A DNA stretch of 64,000 bases from Flavobacterium piscis (GTDB lineage Bacteria > Bacteroidota > Bacteroidia > Flavobacteriales > Flavobacteriaceae), in the NCBI RefSeq assembly GCF_001686925.1, contig NZ_LVEN01000027.1:930001-994000 (forward strand), read 5' to 3'. A model generated the notes under the pieces. That model did not search any database, had not been told where the DNA came from, and saw only the letters and a list, made by a program, of their open reading frames with translations. This document shows positions 7,065 through 16,151 of this stretch, in pieces. The position numbers and the translations under genes were made by a program. The stretch's first letter is position 1. Each line of letters opens with the position of its first letter.

Positions 7065-7478
7065 ATGGAAGATCAAAAAAATCAAAAAGAAAACATAATA
7101 CCAAAAGTAACAGGAATTGGCGGTATTTTCTTTTTTACAGAAAATCCGAAAGAAACTCGTGAATGGTATGCTAAAAATTTAGGATTTGATGTCAATGACT
7201 GGGGTTCGACTTTTGAATCGAGAAATGTTGACAAACCTGAAGAAGTTACTTCTCTGCAATGGAGTCCTTTCAAAAAAGGAGATGACTATTTCTCACCTTC
7301 TAAAAAAGATTTTATGATTAATTATCGCGTTCAGAATATTGAAGGCCTTGTAAATCAGCTCAAAGAAAACGGTGTAACTGTCCTTGATGAAATTGCAACA
7401 TACGATTACGGCAAATTTGTACATATTATGGACGCAGAGGGCAATAAAATAGAACTTTGGGAACCAGTTTGGCTTTAA
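7065..7478 (+). CDS. VOC (glyoxalase/bleomycin-resistance) family protein
   Basis: 137 residues forming one vicinal-oxygen-chelate module: GIGGIFFFTENPKETREWYAKNLGF at the N-terminus and FVHIMDAEGNKIELWEPVW at the C-terminus. The Glu of IELWEP is the usual metal ligand of the second half-site; the first-strand ligand position is not a His here. Such proteins act as dimers in ring cleavage, isomerisation or antibiotic binding, and the sequence does not decide among these. It ends a same-strand series, followed by a decayed gene on the other strand. Confidence 0.85.
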   Translation: MEDQKNQKENIIPKVTGIGGIFFFTENPKETREWYAKNLGFDVNDWGSTFESRNVDKPEEVTSLQWSPFKKGDDYFSPSKKDFMINYRVQNIEGLVNQLKENGVTVLDEIATYDYGKFVHIMDAEGNKIELWEPVWL

Positions 7479-7528
7479 AAGATCTGTAGTTTCCTTGCTC
7501 AAAACAACTGTCAAATTTAAATCTTCGA

Positions 7529-7886
7529 CTATAAAGTATACTGACCTCCATTTCCGGATGTAAAGAGTATATTTTTCGCTATATCTTTATTTTTCAATGT
7601 TTTGCGACGCAGATAATAATCATAATAATCTGGTTCAGAGATCCAATTTTACTTTTATTGGTTTACATTTTTTATGAATCCTTTGTGAATAGCAATTCCA
7701 ACCAGTAAACTTGTTATTGATTTAAAAGAAGAGCGGGAATCCTGAAGTGAACAGCAGGATAGTGTTTACTGAAAATAGAATCCGTCATTTCACGCAAAAG
7801 AGAATCAGTGATTTTATTTTTAGTTTGGCCAGATATACTAAAGCTATTTAAGAATAGAAAAATATAAAAAAGTAAATGTTTTTCAT
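7529..7886 (-). pseudogene. Decayed serine hydrolase (class C beta-lactamase fold)
   Basis: Read on the minus strand, ATG at 7886 begins a signal-peptide-like start that changes frame in a T run (IFLFLNSFSISGQ continues in another frame). DSIFSKHYPAVHF then leads, with a further frame change and loss of material, into SSFKSITSLLVGIAIHKGF, the SxxK nucleophile region of beta-lactamase-family hydrolases. A stop follows KNVNQ. After a large deletion, WISEPDYYDYYLRR and NILFTSGNGGQYTL match the C-terminal part with its GNGGQ motif, ending at 7529. Order and motifs are right but at least three lesions are present, so no functional protein is expected. Confidence 0.75.
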
Positions 7887-8092
7887 GTTTATAAATTTGT
7901 GTTTTTGTAAAAAAATGGCACTGCATATTTTTAGAAAAAAAGACTTCCAGAAGCTAAAGTTCCCACTATTATAGGCCGGTTTTTCAAGAACACGTCCCAG
8001 TGTTTTTGGTACTTGCGGTAAAAAGCCCTATATTACAGGAAATTAAAATGTCATTTTTTACATTAAAAATTATTGGCAGAAAACATTTATAT

Positions 8093-9169
8093 ATGAAAAG
8101 ATTACTTCAGTGGACCATCATGATTCCGGCACTTGCCTGGATTCTTTTTTTTAGCGGACTCATAGACAACAGCAGCATTTTTCAGGTTATTGCCAGTATA
8201 TTGCTTATCCTTAGCGTTATGTCGGCCGTACATCATTCAGAAGTAATAGCAGAAAGAGTTGGAGAACCTTACGGAACCATTATTTTGGCCATATCTATAA
8301 CCGTTATCGAAGTTTCGATTATTGTATCGCTAATGTTATCAGAAGGAACTGAAGCAGCTTCTTTAGCCCGAGATACAGTTTATGCTGCTACAATGCTTAT
8401 TTTAAATGGAATTATCGGCCTTTGCCTTTTAATTGGCGGACTAAAACATTACGAACAAAATTTTTCGGTCTCTTCAGTGACTATTGGTTTGGTTTCACTG
8501 GTTTCGATTATCGTATTTACACTCGTTTTCCCTACTTTTACTGAAAGTGTAAAAGGATCTTATTATTCATTACCACAACTTGTTTTTGCTTCGATTGCAT
8601 GTCTTGTTATTTATGGCTCTTTTCTGTTTGCACAGACTAGCAGATACAGGCAATATTTTCTAACTGTTGGTGATGACGAAAACGAAGATGTAGTCGAGCC
8701 AATAGCAATTGATAATAAAACTTTTTATACCAGCCTTGTTTTTCTGATCGTAAGTTTGGGTATTGTGGTTTTACTCGCAAAAACATTATCTCCTACTATC
8801 GAAAGTATTATTGTAAGTTATCACCTTCCAAAAACTTTGGTTGGAGTTGTGATTGCCGCGATAATTTTACTTCCTGAGGCGATTGCTGCGATTATTGCTG
8901 CAAGAAAAAACAGGCTTCAAACCAGTATCAATTTAGCTTTAGGTTCTGCTTTGGCAAGTATTGGTTTAACTATTCCCAGCGTTGCAGTAGTTTGCATCAT
9001 GATGGATATGCCAATTATACTGGGACTTGATATAAAATCTATCGTTCTGCTGGCTTTATCGGTGTTTACCGTAATGTTGTCGCTGAGCAAAGGAAAATCG
9101 AATATAGTTTATGGTGTAGTGCTTTTGGTAAACTTGTTTGCTTTTGTTTTCCTTATGATTTATCCTTGA
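8093..9169 (+). CDS. chaA: ChaA-type calcium/proton (sodium/proton) antiporter
   Basis: 358 residues from ATG 8093, similar to the 366 residues of E. coli ChaA. Upstream in-frame starts (GTG 8000, ATG 8048) add an atypical N-terminus, so 8093 is preferred. About 11 membrane helices. Each half carries the CaCA signature: VGEPYGTIILAISITVIEV in the first, with the acidic Glu, and LLPEAIAAIIAARKNRLQT plus NLALGSALASIGLTIP in the second. The protein exchanges cytoplasmic cations for protons across the inner membrane. A strong terminator follows at 9212-9258. Confidence 0.9.
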   Translation: MKRLLQWTIMIPALAWILFFSGLIDNSSIFQVIASILLILSVMSAVHHSEVIAERVGEPYGTIILAISITVIEVSIIVSLMLSEGTEAASLARDTVYAATMLILNGIIGLCLLIGGLKHYEQNFSVSSVTIGLVSLVSIIVFTLVFPTFTESVKGSYYSLPQLVFASIACLVIYGSFLFAQTSRYRQYFLTVGDDENEDVVEPIAIDNKTFYTSLVFLIVSLGIVVLLAKTLSPTIESIIVSYHLPKTLVGVVIAAIILLPEAIAAIIAARKNRLQTSINLALGSALASIGLTIPSVAVVCIMMDMPIILGLDIKSIVLLALSVFTVMLSLSKGKSNIVYGVVLLVNLFAFVFLMIYP

Positions 9170-9211
9170 TACTAATAAACTCGATACTTTTTACAGATAA
9201 CAAACGAATTA

Positions 9212-9258
9212 AGCCAAGCCTTCAAAATAATCATTTTTTGAAAGCTTGGCTTTTTTTA
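9212..9258 (+). terminator. Rho-independent terminator after chaA
   Basis: AGCCAAGC / GCTTGGCT arms extended inward by TTCAAAA / TTTTGAA, followed by TTTTTTT. Confidence 0.85.
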
Positions 9259-9327
9259 ATGTCTATGCATAATACTGTTAACCACCAAAATCATTAATAA
9301 GAGTAGCGAAATAAACGTTTTTAAAAC

Positions 9328-9360
9328 ATAAAACTCCATTAGAAATAATGAAGTTTTATA
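9328..9360 (-). terminator. Terminator downstream of the cupin-like gene
   Basis: ATAAAACTCCATTA and TAATGAAGTTTTAT pair with one mismatch around a 4-base loop. Placed 34 bases past the stop of the minus-strand gene. Confidence 0.55.
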
Positions 9361-9393
9361 TTTTTAAATATTTGACATTCTTTATTTTAAGAC

Positions 9394-10269
9394 TTATTCT
9401 TGCGCTTCTAATGCAGCGTTTGTTCTGCGAATAGATTCGGCATCTTTGTAATCCAGCCATTCCTGGCCTTTTCTTTTTCGCATCCAGTTGTCGTAATATC
9501 GAATGATGGCAACGTTAGCAAAACCTTTCCATAAATTCGAAGGTCTTCCGGGAAGAGCGCGCAGGCTAAGCGAAAAACCAGGTGTTAGGTATTTCATATA
9601 ATGCCACCAGCCTTCTGGCATATAAAGCATTTCGCCATGATTAAGATTGGTGATGTAAGGTTTCACTTTTTTGAGTGCCGGAAAACGTTCAAAATCTGGA
9701 TTGTCAAAATCAATGTCCTCATTACATAACCATGAATATGGTAGTCGGTACATGTATTTTGTTTCTTTAGGATCGACCAGAACACATTGTTTTTGACCAT
9801 CAAAATGGACATGAAAAATATTAGGAAAATCAATATCATAATGCATGAATACTTTGGCATCCTGACCACCAAAAAAGACAAGCGGCATGCTTTTGAGCAA
9901 TCTTATACCCAAACGCGGCCAGTGCATGTCTGACTTTAGAGACGGAACATCTTTCATGAGATTGTATAAAAAGATACGAAGATTAGTTGGACCTTTCTCC
10001 AGAATATCAATATATTCAGACATCGTCATTGTAAAATCCGGTTCATTGACTTTTTTAGTATAATCGGTTTTACGATTATCGTATAAAGGTACTTTTTTGT
10101 CTCCGGCAACTTTTCGGATAAATTCCAAATTCCATTTAGTAAAAGCTGGCCAGTCTTCTATTTGTTTGGTAATAATTACAGGCTTTTGCGGCTTGTAATA
10201 ATTATCTATAAATTCTTTTTTTGTAAGTTTTTCAACCCTTTCTATCTGTATATAATGATCAAATGCCAT
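9394..10269 (-). CDS. Cupin-like (JmjC-related) Fe(II)/2-oxoglutarate oxygenase domain protein
   Basis: 291 residues. The jelly-roll metal triad is visible: His143 and Asp145 in FMHYDIDFPN, and His223 in MPEGWWHYM, spaced as in Cupin_8/FIH-like proteins. The N-terminus KEFIDNYYKPQKPVIITKQI with the acceptor-site PAFTKWNLEFI is characteristic of this family. Members hydroxylate protein or tRNA side chains; the target here is unknown. It is transcribed alone, divergent from the small membrane protein at 10770 across a 500-base gap. Confidence 0.85.
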   Translation of the reverse strand: MAFDHYIQIERVEKLTKKEFIDNYYKPQKPVIITKQIEDWPAFTKWNLEFIRKVAGDKKVPLYDNRKTDYTKKVNEPDFTMTMSEYIDILEKGPTNLRIFLYNLMKDVPSLKSDMHWPRLGIRLLKSMPLVFFGGQDAKVFMHYDIDFPNIFHVHFDGQKQCVLVDPKETKYMYRLPYSWLCNEDIDFDNPDFERFPALKKVKPYITNLNHGEMLYMPEGWWHYMKYLTPGFSLSLRALPGRPSNLWKGFANVAIIRYYDNWMRKRKGQEWLDYKDAESIRRTNAALEAQE

Positions 10270-10769
10270 CTCTAATAGGTTTTAAAATTATATGTTGATA
10301 CAATAAGTAAGTACTATAAATTAACGATTAAGAATAAGTTGATAATAAGTATCTTAATTTTTATTTTGGGAGTTTTCATAGTAAAGATAAACATTCTTCA
10401 CTAAAACAGAACCCCTATTTTTCTTTCGATAAAAACGCATTTTTCTTCAGTCAATCTTCATCAATAAAATTTATAAAATATTCAGATCTTCCTAAACAAC
10501 ATTTTGAAATAAATATTGCTTTTTTTGAATCACATTTATGCACAAAATCGAAAAGAAGTCCAGAAAAAATTTCGTCTCAAATTCAAAATAAGTCCCCAAA
10601 CTAATCCAAAAAAAAATTATTATATTAGCCAAAAAGAAAGCTCTTTATTGTATAAATAGTATTTAATAAATTGAACTACTGTTGTTATATAGAATATAAC
10701 AGAGTTTTAAATAAAAAACCAACAAAAAGACCAATCAAAATTTCCATAATAAATTAACCAAACCAACCT
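10270..10769. other. AT-rich 500-base intergenic region
   Basis: No ORF of note and no clear -7 box for the cupin-like gene. Runs of A are frequent. The one definite structure is a perfect 8-bp inverted repeat at 10683-10701, listed separately. It presumably holds the divergent promoters of both neighbours. Confidence 0.5.
10683..10701. promoter_or_regulatory. Perfect palindrome upstream of the small membrane protein
   Basis: TGTTATAT-aga-ATATAACA, 8-bp arms with a 3-base spacer, 69 bases before the ATG at 10770. Either an operator for a dimeric regulator or a leader hairpin; no T run follows, so it is not a terminator. Confidence 0.4.
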
Positions 10770-11027
10770 ATGAAAAAAAATATTTACGAAGAATTAACAA
10801 ACGAAAAATTAATAAAAAAAAGAGATTTATTCAAAGGTGTCTCGATAGGTTTTGGCGTTATTTTTTTATTAGCCATTGGCATTATAGTCTATATTTTAAG
10901 CGTAAAAGGGCTTAAAAACGTATCTATCGCCACATTTATCCCGATTTTTATTTTACCCATAACTTTTATTCCCATGTTGATCAATTTAAGTTTATTGAAT
11001 AAAGAAATTAAATCAAGAAATCTATAA
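10770..11027 (+). CDS. Small two-helix membrane protein
   Basis: 85 residues. A charged N-terminus (MKKNIYEELTNEKLIKKRD) precedes two hydrophobic helices at about 24-46 and 54-73, and a basic tail. Small proteins of this form occur singly in flavobacteria, sometimes misnamed redox-active disulfide protein 2, but no Cys is present here so that name would not fit. Function unknown. A terminator follows at 11054-11086. Confidence 0.65.
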   Translation: MKKNIYEELTNEKLIKKRDLFKGVSIGFGVIFLLAIGIIVYILSVKGLKNVSIATFIPIFILPITFIPMLINLSLLNKEIKSRNL

Positions 11028-11053
11028 CTAGTTTTGAAGATTTATTTCAATAA

Positions 11054-11086
11054 AAAACTCCAAAGTCATTACGATTTTGGAGTTTT
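11054..11086. terminator. Bidirectional terminator between convergent genes
   Basis: AAAACTCCAAA / TTTTGGAGTTTT stem around an 8-10 base loop, with A and T tracts on both sides, serving the small membrane protein and probably the signal peptidase gene. Confidence 0.75.
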
Positions 11087-11154
11087 ATAATTTAGATTTG
11101 TTTCGAATAAATTGCTGGTTTTTATATGATTATTCTATAACGCATATAATCAAG

Positions 11155-12762
11155 CTATGCTTTTTGTTTTCTTTTTATTAGTTTATTCACCCCAATATAA
11201 AGAGCTAATACCAATAGAAAATGAATCAAATATGATTGAGGTTCACTGTCTCCGTTTACTACAGAGAAAACACGATTCCATCGTACTTTGTTAATGCCTT
11301 TGCCGTCTTTGTCCCAACTAAACCAGATAAATACAGGTTTGCCTATAACATGATCAAAAGGAACAAAACCCCAAAATCTGGCATCTAAAGAATTTTGGCG
11401 ATTATCTCCCATCATCCAGTAATAATCTTGTTTAAAGGTATATGTCGTACTTACTTTTCCGTTTATAACAATATCATTGCCATGAACTTTCAGTGTGTTT
11501 TTTTCATATTCCTGTATAATTCGCTTGTAAAAAGGAAGCGTTTTAAGATCTAATTTTATAGTTTTTCCTTTCTGGGGAATATAAATAGGACCAAAATTAT
11601 CTATATTCCAACCCAATGATGCAATATGAGGAAAAACGCCTCCATCTTCTCCCTTAGGTGTTAAATGTTTTTTAACTTCCTTTACAATGGGATTATTGGC
11701 TATTGCTGCCGCTTCCTTATCTGTTAAGGTCAGGAAATATTCCCCCGTATTTGTAAGTGCATAATCTCCATTTTCGTATTTCATACCTTCTCGAGCGCCA
11801 TATCTATGCAAAAGAGCGTCCTGACTAATAGTTTGCCCTTTTGTATCTACAAGAAAATTATATTGTGCTTTTGCACTTTGTGGCAATTGATCTAATTTAC
11901 CATTGATATAAATGTTTCCATCCCGAATTTCCAGAGAATCGCCAGGTATTCCAATACATCGTTTTACTAAGTTTGTTTTTTTATCAATTGGTTTGTAATA
12001 GTTTCTGTCCGGTTTGAAGTTGTCCATATCACGCAGTGTATCTGCAGGCTGATTAAAAACTACAATCTCATTGCGTTTGATCTTTTCTAAAGCAGGAAAT
12101 CTAAAATAAGGTAATTGAAGCTTGTTTAATAATGATGTTTCTTTTTTTGTAAAATCATCATTAAACAAATATGATTTTAAACCCGTAAGCGGAATAGAAT
12201 CATGAACCATAGGCAATGCTACAGTCGTCATAGGAGTTCTGGCACCAAAATTAATTTTACTAACAAACAAAAAATCTCCCGTATACAATGTTTTTTCTAA
12301 TGATGAAGACGGAATCGTAAAGGGTTGTATAATATAGGTATGAACCAGTGTGGCTACAATAATAGCAAACAAAAGAGAGCCAATGGTATCTTCGGTATTT
12401 GTTTTAGGCTGTAAATCCCTGTTCTCAATATAAGTTAATTTTTCAGCAGTATAGTTTAAAAAAGTAATATAGAATCCTAAGGTTAGCAAAACCAATACAA
12501 TATCGAGTGTCGAGTTTTTTCCAAAACTTTTAATAGTTTCTATCCAGATTAAAGGAATCATCAGGAGATTGATGATAGGAACAAAAAGCAAGAAAACCCA
12601 CCAACGCGGACGATTTATAATTTTCATTAAAATTACTAAATTATAAATGGGTATAAAGGCTTCTAAAGGCTTTCTGCCGGCTTTTGCATACAGTTTCCAG
12701 GTAGATAATCCGTGAATAATCTGCATGATAAAAATAAAAAAGAGCCATTGTAATACATTCAT
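11155..12762 (-). CDS. lepB: Signal peptidase I, Bacteroidota long form
   Basis: 535 residues, far longer than enterobacterial LepB (324). An N-terminal membrane region (residues 1-105, about four helices, DUF5684-like) precedes a further helix at 128-148 and the catalytic domain. Ser154 lies in FTIPSSSLEKTLYTGD and the general base Lys267 in VKRCIGIPGD; GDNRQNSLDARFWGFVP is the closing conserved box. A large insertion separates the boxes, as in other Bacteroidota. It cleaves signal peptides of secreted proteins at the outer face of the inner membrane. A final hydrophobic helix sits near the C-terminus. Confidence 0.92.
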   Translation of the reverse strand: MNVLQWLFFIFIMQIIHGLSTWKLYAKAGRKPLEAFIPIYNLVILMKIINRPRWWVFLLFVPIINLLMIPLIWIETIKSFGKNSTLDIVLVLLTLGFYITFLNYTAEKLTYIENRDLQPKTNTEDTIGSLLFAIIVATLVHTYIIQPFTIPSSSLEKTLYTGDFLFVSKINFGARTPMTTVALPMVHDSIPLTGLKSYLFNDDFTKKETSLLNKLQLPYFRFPALEKIKRNEIVVFNQPADTLRDMDNFKPDRNYYKPIDKKTNLVKRCIGIPGDSLEIRDGNIYINGKLDQLPQSAKAQYNFLVDTKGQTISQDALLHRYGAREGMKYENGDYALTNTGEYFLTLTDKEAAAIANNPIVKEVKKHLTPKGEDGGVFPHIASLGWNIDNFGPIYIPQKGKTIKLDLKTLPFYKRIIQEYEKNTLKVHGNDIVINGKVSTTYTFKQDYYWMMGDNRQNSLDARFWGFVPFDHVIGKPVFIWFSWDKDGKGINKVRWNRVFSVVNGDSEPQSYLIHFLLVLALYIGVNKLIKRKQKA

Positions 12763-13084
12763 ATTTTAAGTTTTATTAGTTATTTTGTTTTACTGATATG
12801 ATATATGTAGTCTTTTGCTTAATTTGTTACACAATCATTCCGTAAAAGGATAAATAAAAATTGGAGAGCTTATTTACTTTTCTTAAAAGAGTGTTATTTA
12901 ATAATATGCAGAAAAAATATTCTGAAACTTCTATTCTAAATGTATTTTAATTGAATAATGCTGAAAAGCTATTTCAAATTCAATCAAAAAAAGTAAAGAA
13001 AACGTAGTGAAAAAAAATCTTATATTCGCCTTACGTTTATCCGGATTTTAATTAGATCAATAGAAAAATTAATTAAACAAAATA
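12763..13084. other. Divergent promoter region, lepB / AraC gene
   Basis: 322 AT-rich bases. TATATTCG at 13021-13028 is a one-mismatch -7 box for the AraC-type gene. No repeat or ORF stands out. Confidence 0.4.
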
Positions 13085-14113
13085 ATGATAGAGTCAAACC
13101 AGTTGCTTTTCTTTTTTAGTGCTTTAGGAGCTTTTAATGGTTTTATACTTTCGATCTATTTTGCTATTAATGCTAAAAAGAAAAATTTTACCAACTATTT
13201 TTTATCCTTACTCCTACTGGTTTTAAGTGTCAGAATCGTTAAATCGATTTTTTTTTATTTTAATCCGCATTTGTCTAATATTTTTATTCAAATTGGACTT
13301 TCTGCCTGCGTTCTGATTGGCCCGTTTCTTTTTTTATATCTAAAATCATATAAAGTTGAAAAATTAAACTGGACCAAACATGTCGTGTACTATTTATTAG
13401 TAATCACCATTTTAGGGATTTTTTATCCTTATGTTGAGCATCGGGCAATTTGGAGTAAATGGATTGTATGCGCCATATATTCACAATGGTTCATTTATAT
13501 TATTTTGTCCTTAAAATACCTTCGCTCTATTTTTCTAAAAATCAAAGAAAAAGAAACCTTAAAAAGAATAGATATATGGTTTCTTAGTATTTATTTTGGC
13601 GTTGCATTTATATGGTTAGCTTATAGTATGGCAGCCTATACTTCTTACATTGTTGGAGCTCTATCCTTTACGTTTGTTTTGTATTTAATTGTTTTGCTTT
13701 TAGTTTTTAAAACAAATAGCGAATCGACTTTTTTTAATGAAAAAGAGAAATACAAAAACAAGGTAATTGACAAGGAAACATTGAATCTAATAGGTCAAAA
13801 ACTATCAGTAATAGTTGAAAAAGAACTATTTCTTAATCCTAATTTTAGTCTAGAAGAAGCCGCAAAAGAACTAAAATTAACCAAGCATATTCTTTCTCAA
13901 TATGTGAATGAAGTATTAGGCAAATCCTTCTCCAGCCTTATAAAAGAATACAGAATAGACAAAGCAAAAAAGTTATTAGAAACCGAAACGAATTATACGA
14001 TCGAAAATTTAGGTTACGATAGTGGTTTTAATTCGAAATCGGCCTTTTTTACTGCATTTAAAAAAACAACTGGCTTAACCCCTGCAGAATATCAAAAAAC
14101 TTACTTTAAATGA
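13085..14113 (+). CDS. AraC-family regulator with N-terminal membrane sensor
   Basis: 342 residues. Residues 1-210 are seven hydrophobic helices, followed by a short linker and an AraC/XylS DNA-binding domain (about 240-342): FSLEEAAKELKLTKHILSQ, then YRIDKAKKLLETE, and the second helix-turn-helix with LGYDSGFNSKSAFFTAFKK and GLTPAEYQ. This 7TM-AraC layout is common in Bacteroidota and suggests direct sensing of a membrane or extracytoplasmic signal. It lies 103 bases before two secreted NTF2-domain proteins, which are candidate targets. Confidence 0.9.
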   Translation: MIESNQLLFFFSALGAFNGFILSIYFAINAKKKNFTNYFLSLLLLVLSVRIVKSIFFYFNPHLSNIFIQIGLSACVLIGPFLFLYLKSYKVEKLNWTKHVVYYLLVITILGIFYPYVEHRAIWSKWIVCAIYSQWFIYIILSLKYLRSIFLKIKEKETLKRIDIWFLSIYFGVAFIWLAYSMAAYTSYIVGALSFTFVLYLIVLLLVFKTNSESTFFNEKEKYKNKVIDKETLNLIGQKLSVIVEKELFLNPNFSLEEAAKELKLTKHILSQYVNEVLGKSFSSLIKEYRIDKAKKLLETETNYTIENLGYDSGFNSKSAFFTAFKKTTGLTPAEYQKTYFK

Positions 14114-14216
14114 GTTTGATATTATAAAATCAGAGTTCTAATTTATAAATTAAAACCTTTAAAAGATTCATATACCTGAAGTTTGTTCTCATTATTAATA
14201 ACTTAAAATTTTAAAA

Positions 14217-14675
14217 ATGAGAAAAGTGTTTTTGTTTATTTCCGTTATTCTTTTATCTTTTACTGTAAATGCTCAGGTAAGTGACACTACAAACGACCTG
14301 GCTTTGATCGAAAAAACAATCAATCTATATTTAGAAGGGCAAGCTACGGGAGATTCCATCAAAGTAGGTTCGTCATTTCATGATACCTGGCAATTAAAAT
14401 ATTTTGCTGATGATAAAGTGAATGTTGTAACTAAATCGAAATATATTACTGGCTTCCAAAAACACGACAGACCCAAGAATTGGTCGGCTCGAACTGTATT
14501 TGTCGATATAACAAACAATGTGGCCGTTGCAAAAGTAGAAATCAGTACTGCAACACTATTATTTACAGATTACTTTCATTTCATGAAAACCAATCAGGGT
14601 TGGCTAATTGTAGATAAAATTTCGGCCAGAACACCTCATAAAACCGTAGAGGCAACAGTCGCTAAAGCAAAATAA
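14217..14675 (+). CDS. Secreted NTF2-like (lumazine-binding-type) protein
   Basis: 152 residues. A signal peptide ends at about residue 19 (SFTVNAQ). The rest is one NTF2-like/SnoaL-like cone-shaped domain: LALIEKTINLYLEGQATGD, with FTDYFHFMKTNQGWLIVDKI as the closing strands, similar to proteins annotated putative lumazine-binding. The mature protein should be periplasmic. The same domain closes the next gene (ITEILLDYIEGTANGQ to FTDYFLILKYQRNWKIVHK), so the two are related by domain duplication. Ligand unknown. Confidence 0.8.
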   Translation: MRKVFLFISVILLSFTVNAQVSDTTNDLALIEKTINLYLEGQATGDSIKVGSSFHDTWQLKYFADDKVNVVTKSKYITGFQKHDRPKNWSARTVFVDITNNVAVAKVEISTATLLFTDYFHFMKTNQGWLIVDKISARTPHKTVEATVAKAK

Positions 14676-14720
14676 TACTTACCTGTTTCTTCAATTCAAA
14701 ACCTTATAATTTTTCAGTAA

Positions 14721-15857
14721 ATGAATAAAATAATAATCGTATTACTTGTTCTTGCAGGTTTACAGCCTGTAGTTACAAATGCGCAAAATAAGATCTTGTT
14801 TGTAACCTCCAATCAGGATTTTTATGGAAACACTAAAATTCCAACGGCGAATCATTTCGAAGAAATTGTCATTCCGTACGATATATTTACAAAAGCCGGA
14901 TATACAGTTGATTTTATAAGTCCTAAAGGTGGTGCTATCCCTGTTGGTTATATTAATACATCAGATCCTTTGCAAAAAAAATATTTGTACGACGGTTGGT
15001 TTATGGATAAATTGGAGCGTACTAAGAAACCCGCTGAAATCATAACCGAAGACTATTCGGCGATTTTTTATAGCGGCGGTGGTGCCGCAATGTTCGGGGT
15101 TGCAGATGACCTTACGATTCAGAAAATCGCAAAAAGTATTTACAGCAAAAACGGTGTTATTGCTGCAATTTGCCACGGAACTGCCGGAATTATCAATTTG
15201 AAGGATGAAAAGAAAAATTCGCTATACGCAGGAAAAAAAATTACAGGATATCCCGATCTTTTCGAAAATAAAGAAGCCGAATATTATAAAGCATTTCCGT
15301 TCTCGATAGACAAAGAAATTACACGTAATGAGGGGAAATTTGTGTATTCTGATCAAGGTGGAGATGCATTTTATATTGTTGACGGAAGGTTTGTAACCGG
15401 GCAAAATCCAAGTTCTGGTGTAAATGTGGCAAATGAGGTGATCAAAATTTTAAATTCTAATTCTAAAAGCACTAATACTTTTGCTTTAAGCGATTTAGAA
15501 CAAATTACAGAAATATTACTCGACTATATTGAAGGAACGGCAAACGGGCAACCCGAAAGGTTACGCAAAGCTTTTGATCCTAATTTTAATTTATACACTG
15601 TGGCAAAAGATACTTTATGGATACGTTCAGGAGAACAATATATTTCTAATATAAAAACTGGAGAAAAGACAAACAGAATTGGAAGCATTGTTTCTATTGA
15701 TATTGAAAAAGATACTGCAATAGCAAAAGCAGAAATCGTAATACCGAATCAGCGAATTTTTACCGATTATTTTTTAATCCTTAAATATCAGAGGAATTGG
15801 AAAATAGTACATAAAAGTTATTCCTGGAGGGAATTACCAAAAACAGAAAAGACATAA
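14721..15857 (+). CDS. Secreted DJ-1/PfpI domain fused to an NTF2-like domain
   Basis: 378 residues. After a signal peptide (to about residue 21), residues 24-245 form a DJ-1/PfpI-type glutamine-amidotransferase-like domain with the nucleophile elbow IAAICHGTAG (Cys151, His152) and SGGGAAMFG at 118-126, as in Hsp31/type 1 GATase-like hydrolases. Residues 255-378 form an NTF2-like domain homologous to the preceding gene product. DJ-1 family members act as glyoxalases or amidases; an exported version carrying a binding domain is unusual, and the substrate is unknown. It lies 45 bases after its neighbour, so an operon is likely. Confidence 0.8.
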   Translation: MNKIIIVLLVLAGLQPVVTNAQNKILFVTSNQDFYGNTKIPTANHFEEIVIPYDIFTKAGYTVDFISPKGGAIPVGYINTSDPLQKKYLYDGWFMDKLERTKKPAEIITEDYSAIFYSGGGAAMFGVADDLTIQKIAKSIYSKNGVIAAICHGTAGIINLKDEKKNSLYAGKKITGYPDLFENKEAEYYKAFPFSIDKEITRNEGKFVYSDQGGDAFYIVDGRFVTGQNPSSGVNVANEVIKILNSNSKSTNTFALSDLEQITEILLDYIEGTANGQPERLRKAFDPNFNLYTVAKDTLWIRSGEQYISNIKTGEKTNRIGSIVSIDIEKDTAIAKAEIVIPNQRIFTDYFLILKYQRNWKIVHKSYSWRELPKTEKT

Positions 15858-16151
15858 ATGTATTACAAAGTAGAAATCAGATCAAAAAACTTCTTACTTA
15901 TTTAAGGAGTTTTTTGTTATTCCTAAAAGCTATTTATTAGCTTATTTATACTAGCTTAGACATAAATTCTGAATAATTTATAAAGAGTTATTTTTTATTT
16001 TTAGAACCGTACAAATGGTAAATGGGGCTATAAGGAATATTCTGAAGAAAGCTATGAAAACGAAAAAGAAGTTGGCAGAATGAAACAACTTGAACTTGGT
16101 AAAATGTAATTGAAAATCTTAGCAGATTTAAATTTATCTATCATTAACCAT
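15858..16151. other. Intergenic region with an orphan gene fragment
   Basis: Near 16004-16108 the plus strand reads NRTNGKWGYKEYSEESYEN and then EKEVGRMKQLELGKM before TAA, with no start codon or N-terminal part. Its protein-like composition suggests the leftover C-terminus of a lost gene. I do not recognise the family. The first part holds a weak hairpin (AAGAAGTTTTTTGAT region mirrored as AACTTCTTACTTATTTAAGG) after the DJ-1 gene. Confidence 0.35.

Noticed and set aside
7714-7926. 70-codon minus-strand gene
   Set aside because: The frame is a piece of the decayed serine hydrolase and contains the lesion sites; reported as a pseudogene.
11155-12762. Two separate genes (membrane protein and peptidase) joined by error
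   Set aside because: The long fused form with an extra N-terminal membrane domain is typical of Bacteroidota signal peptidase I.
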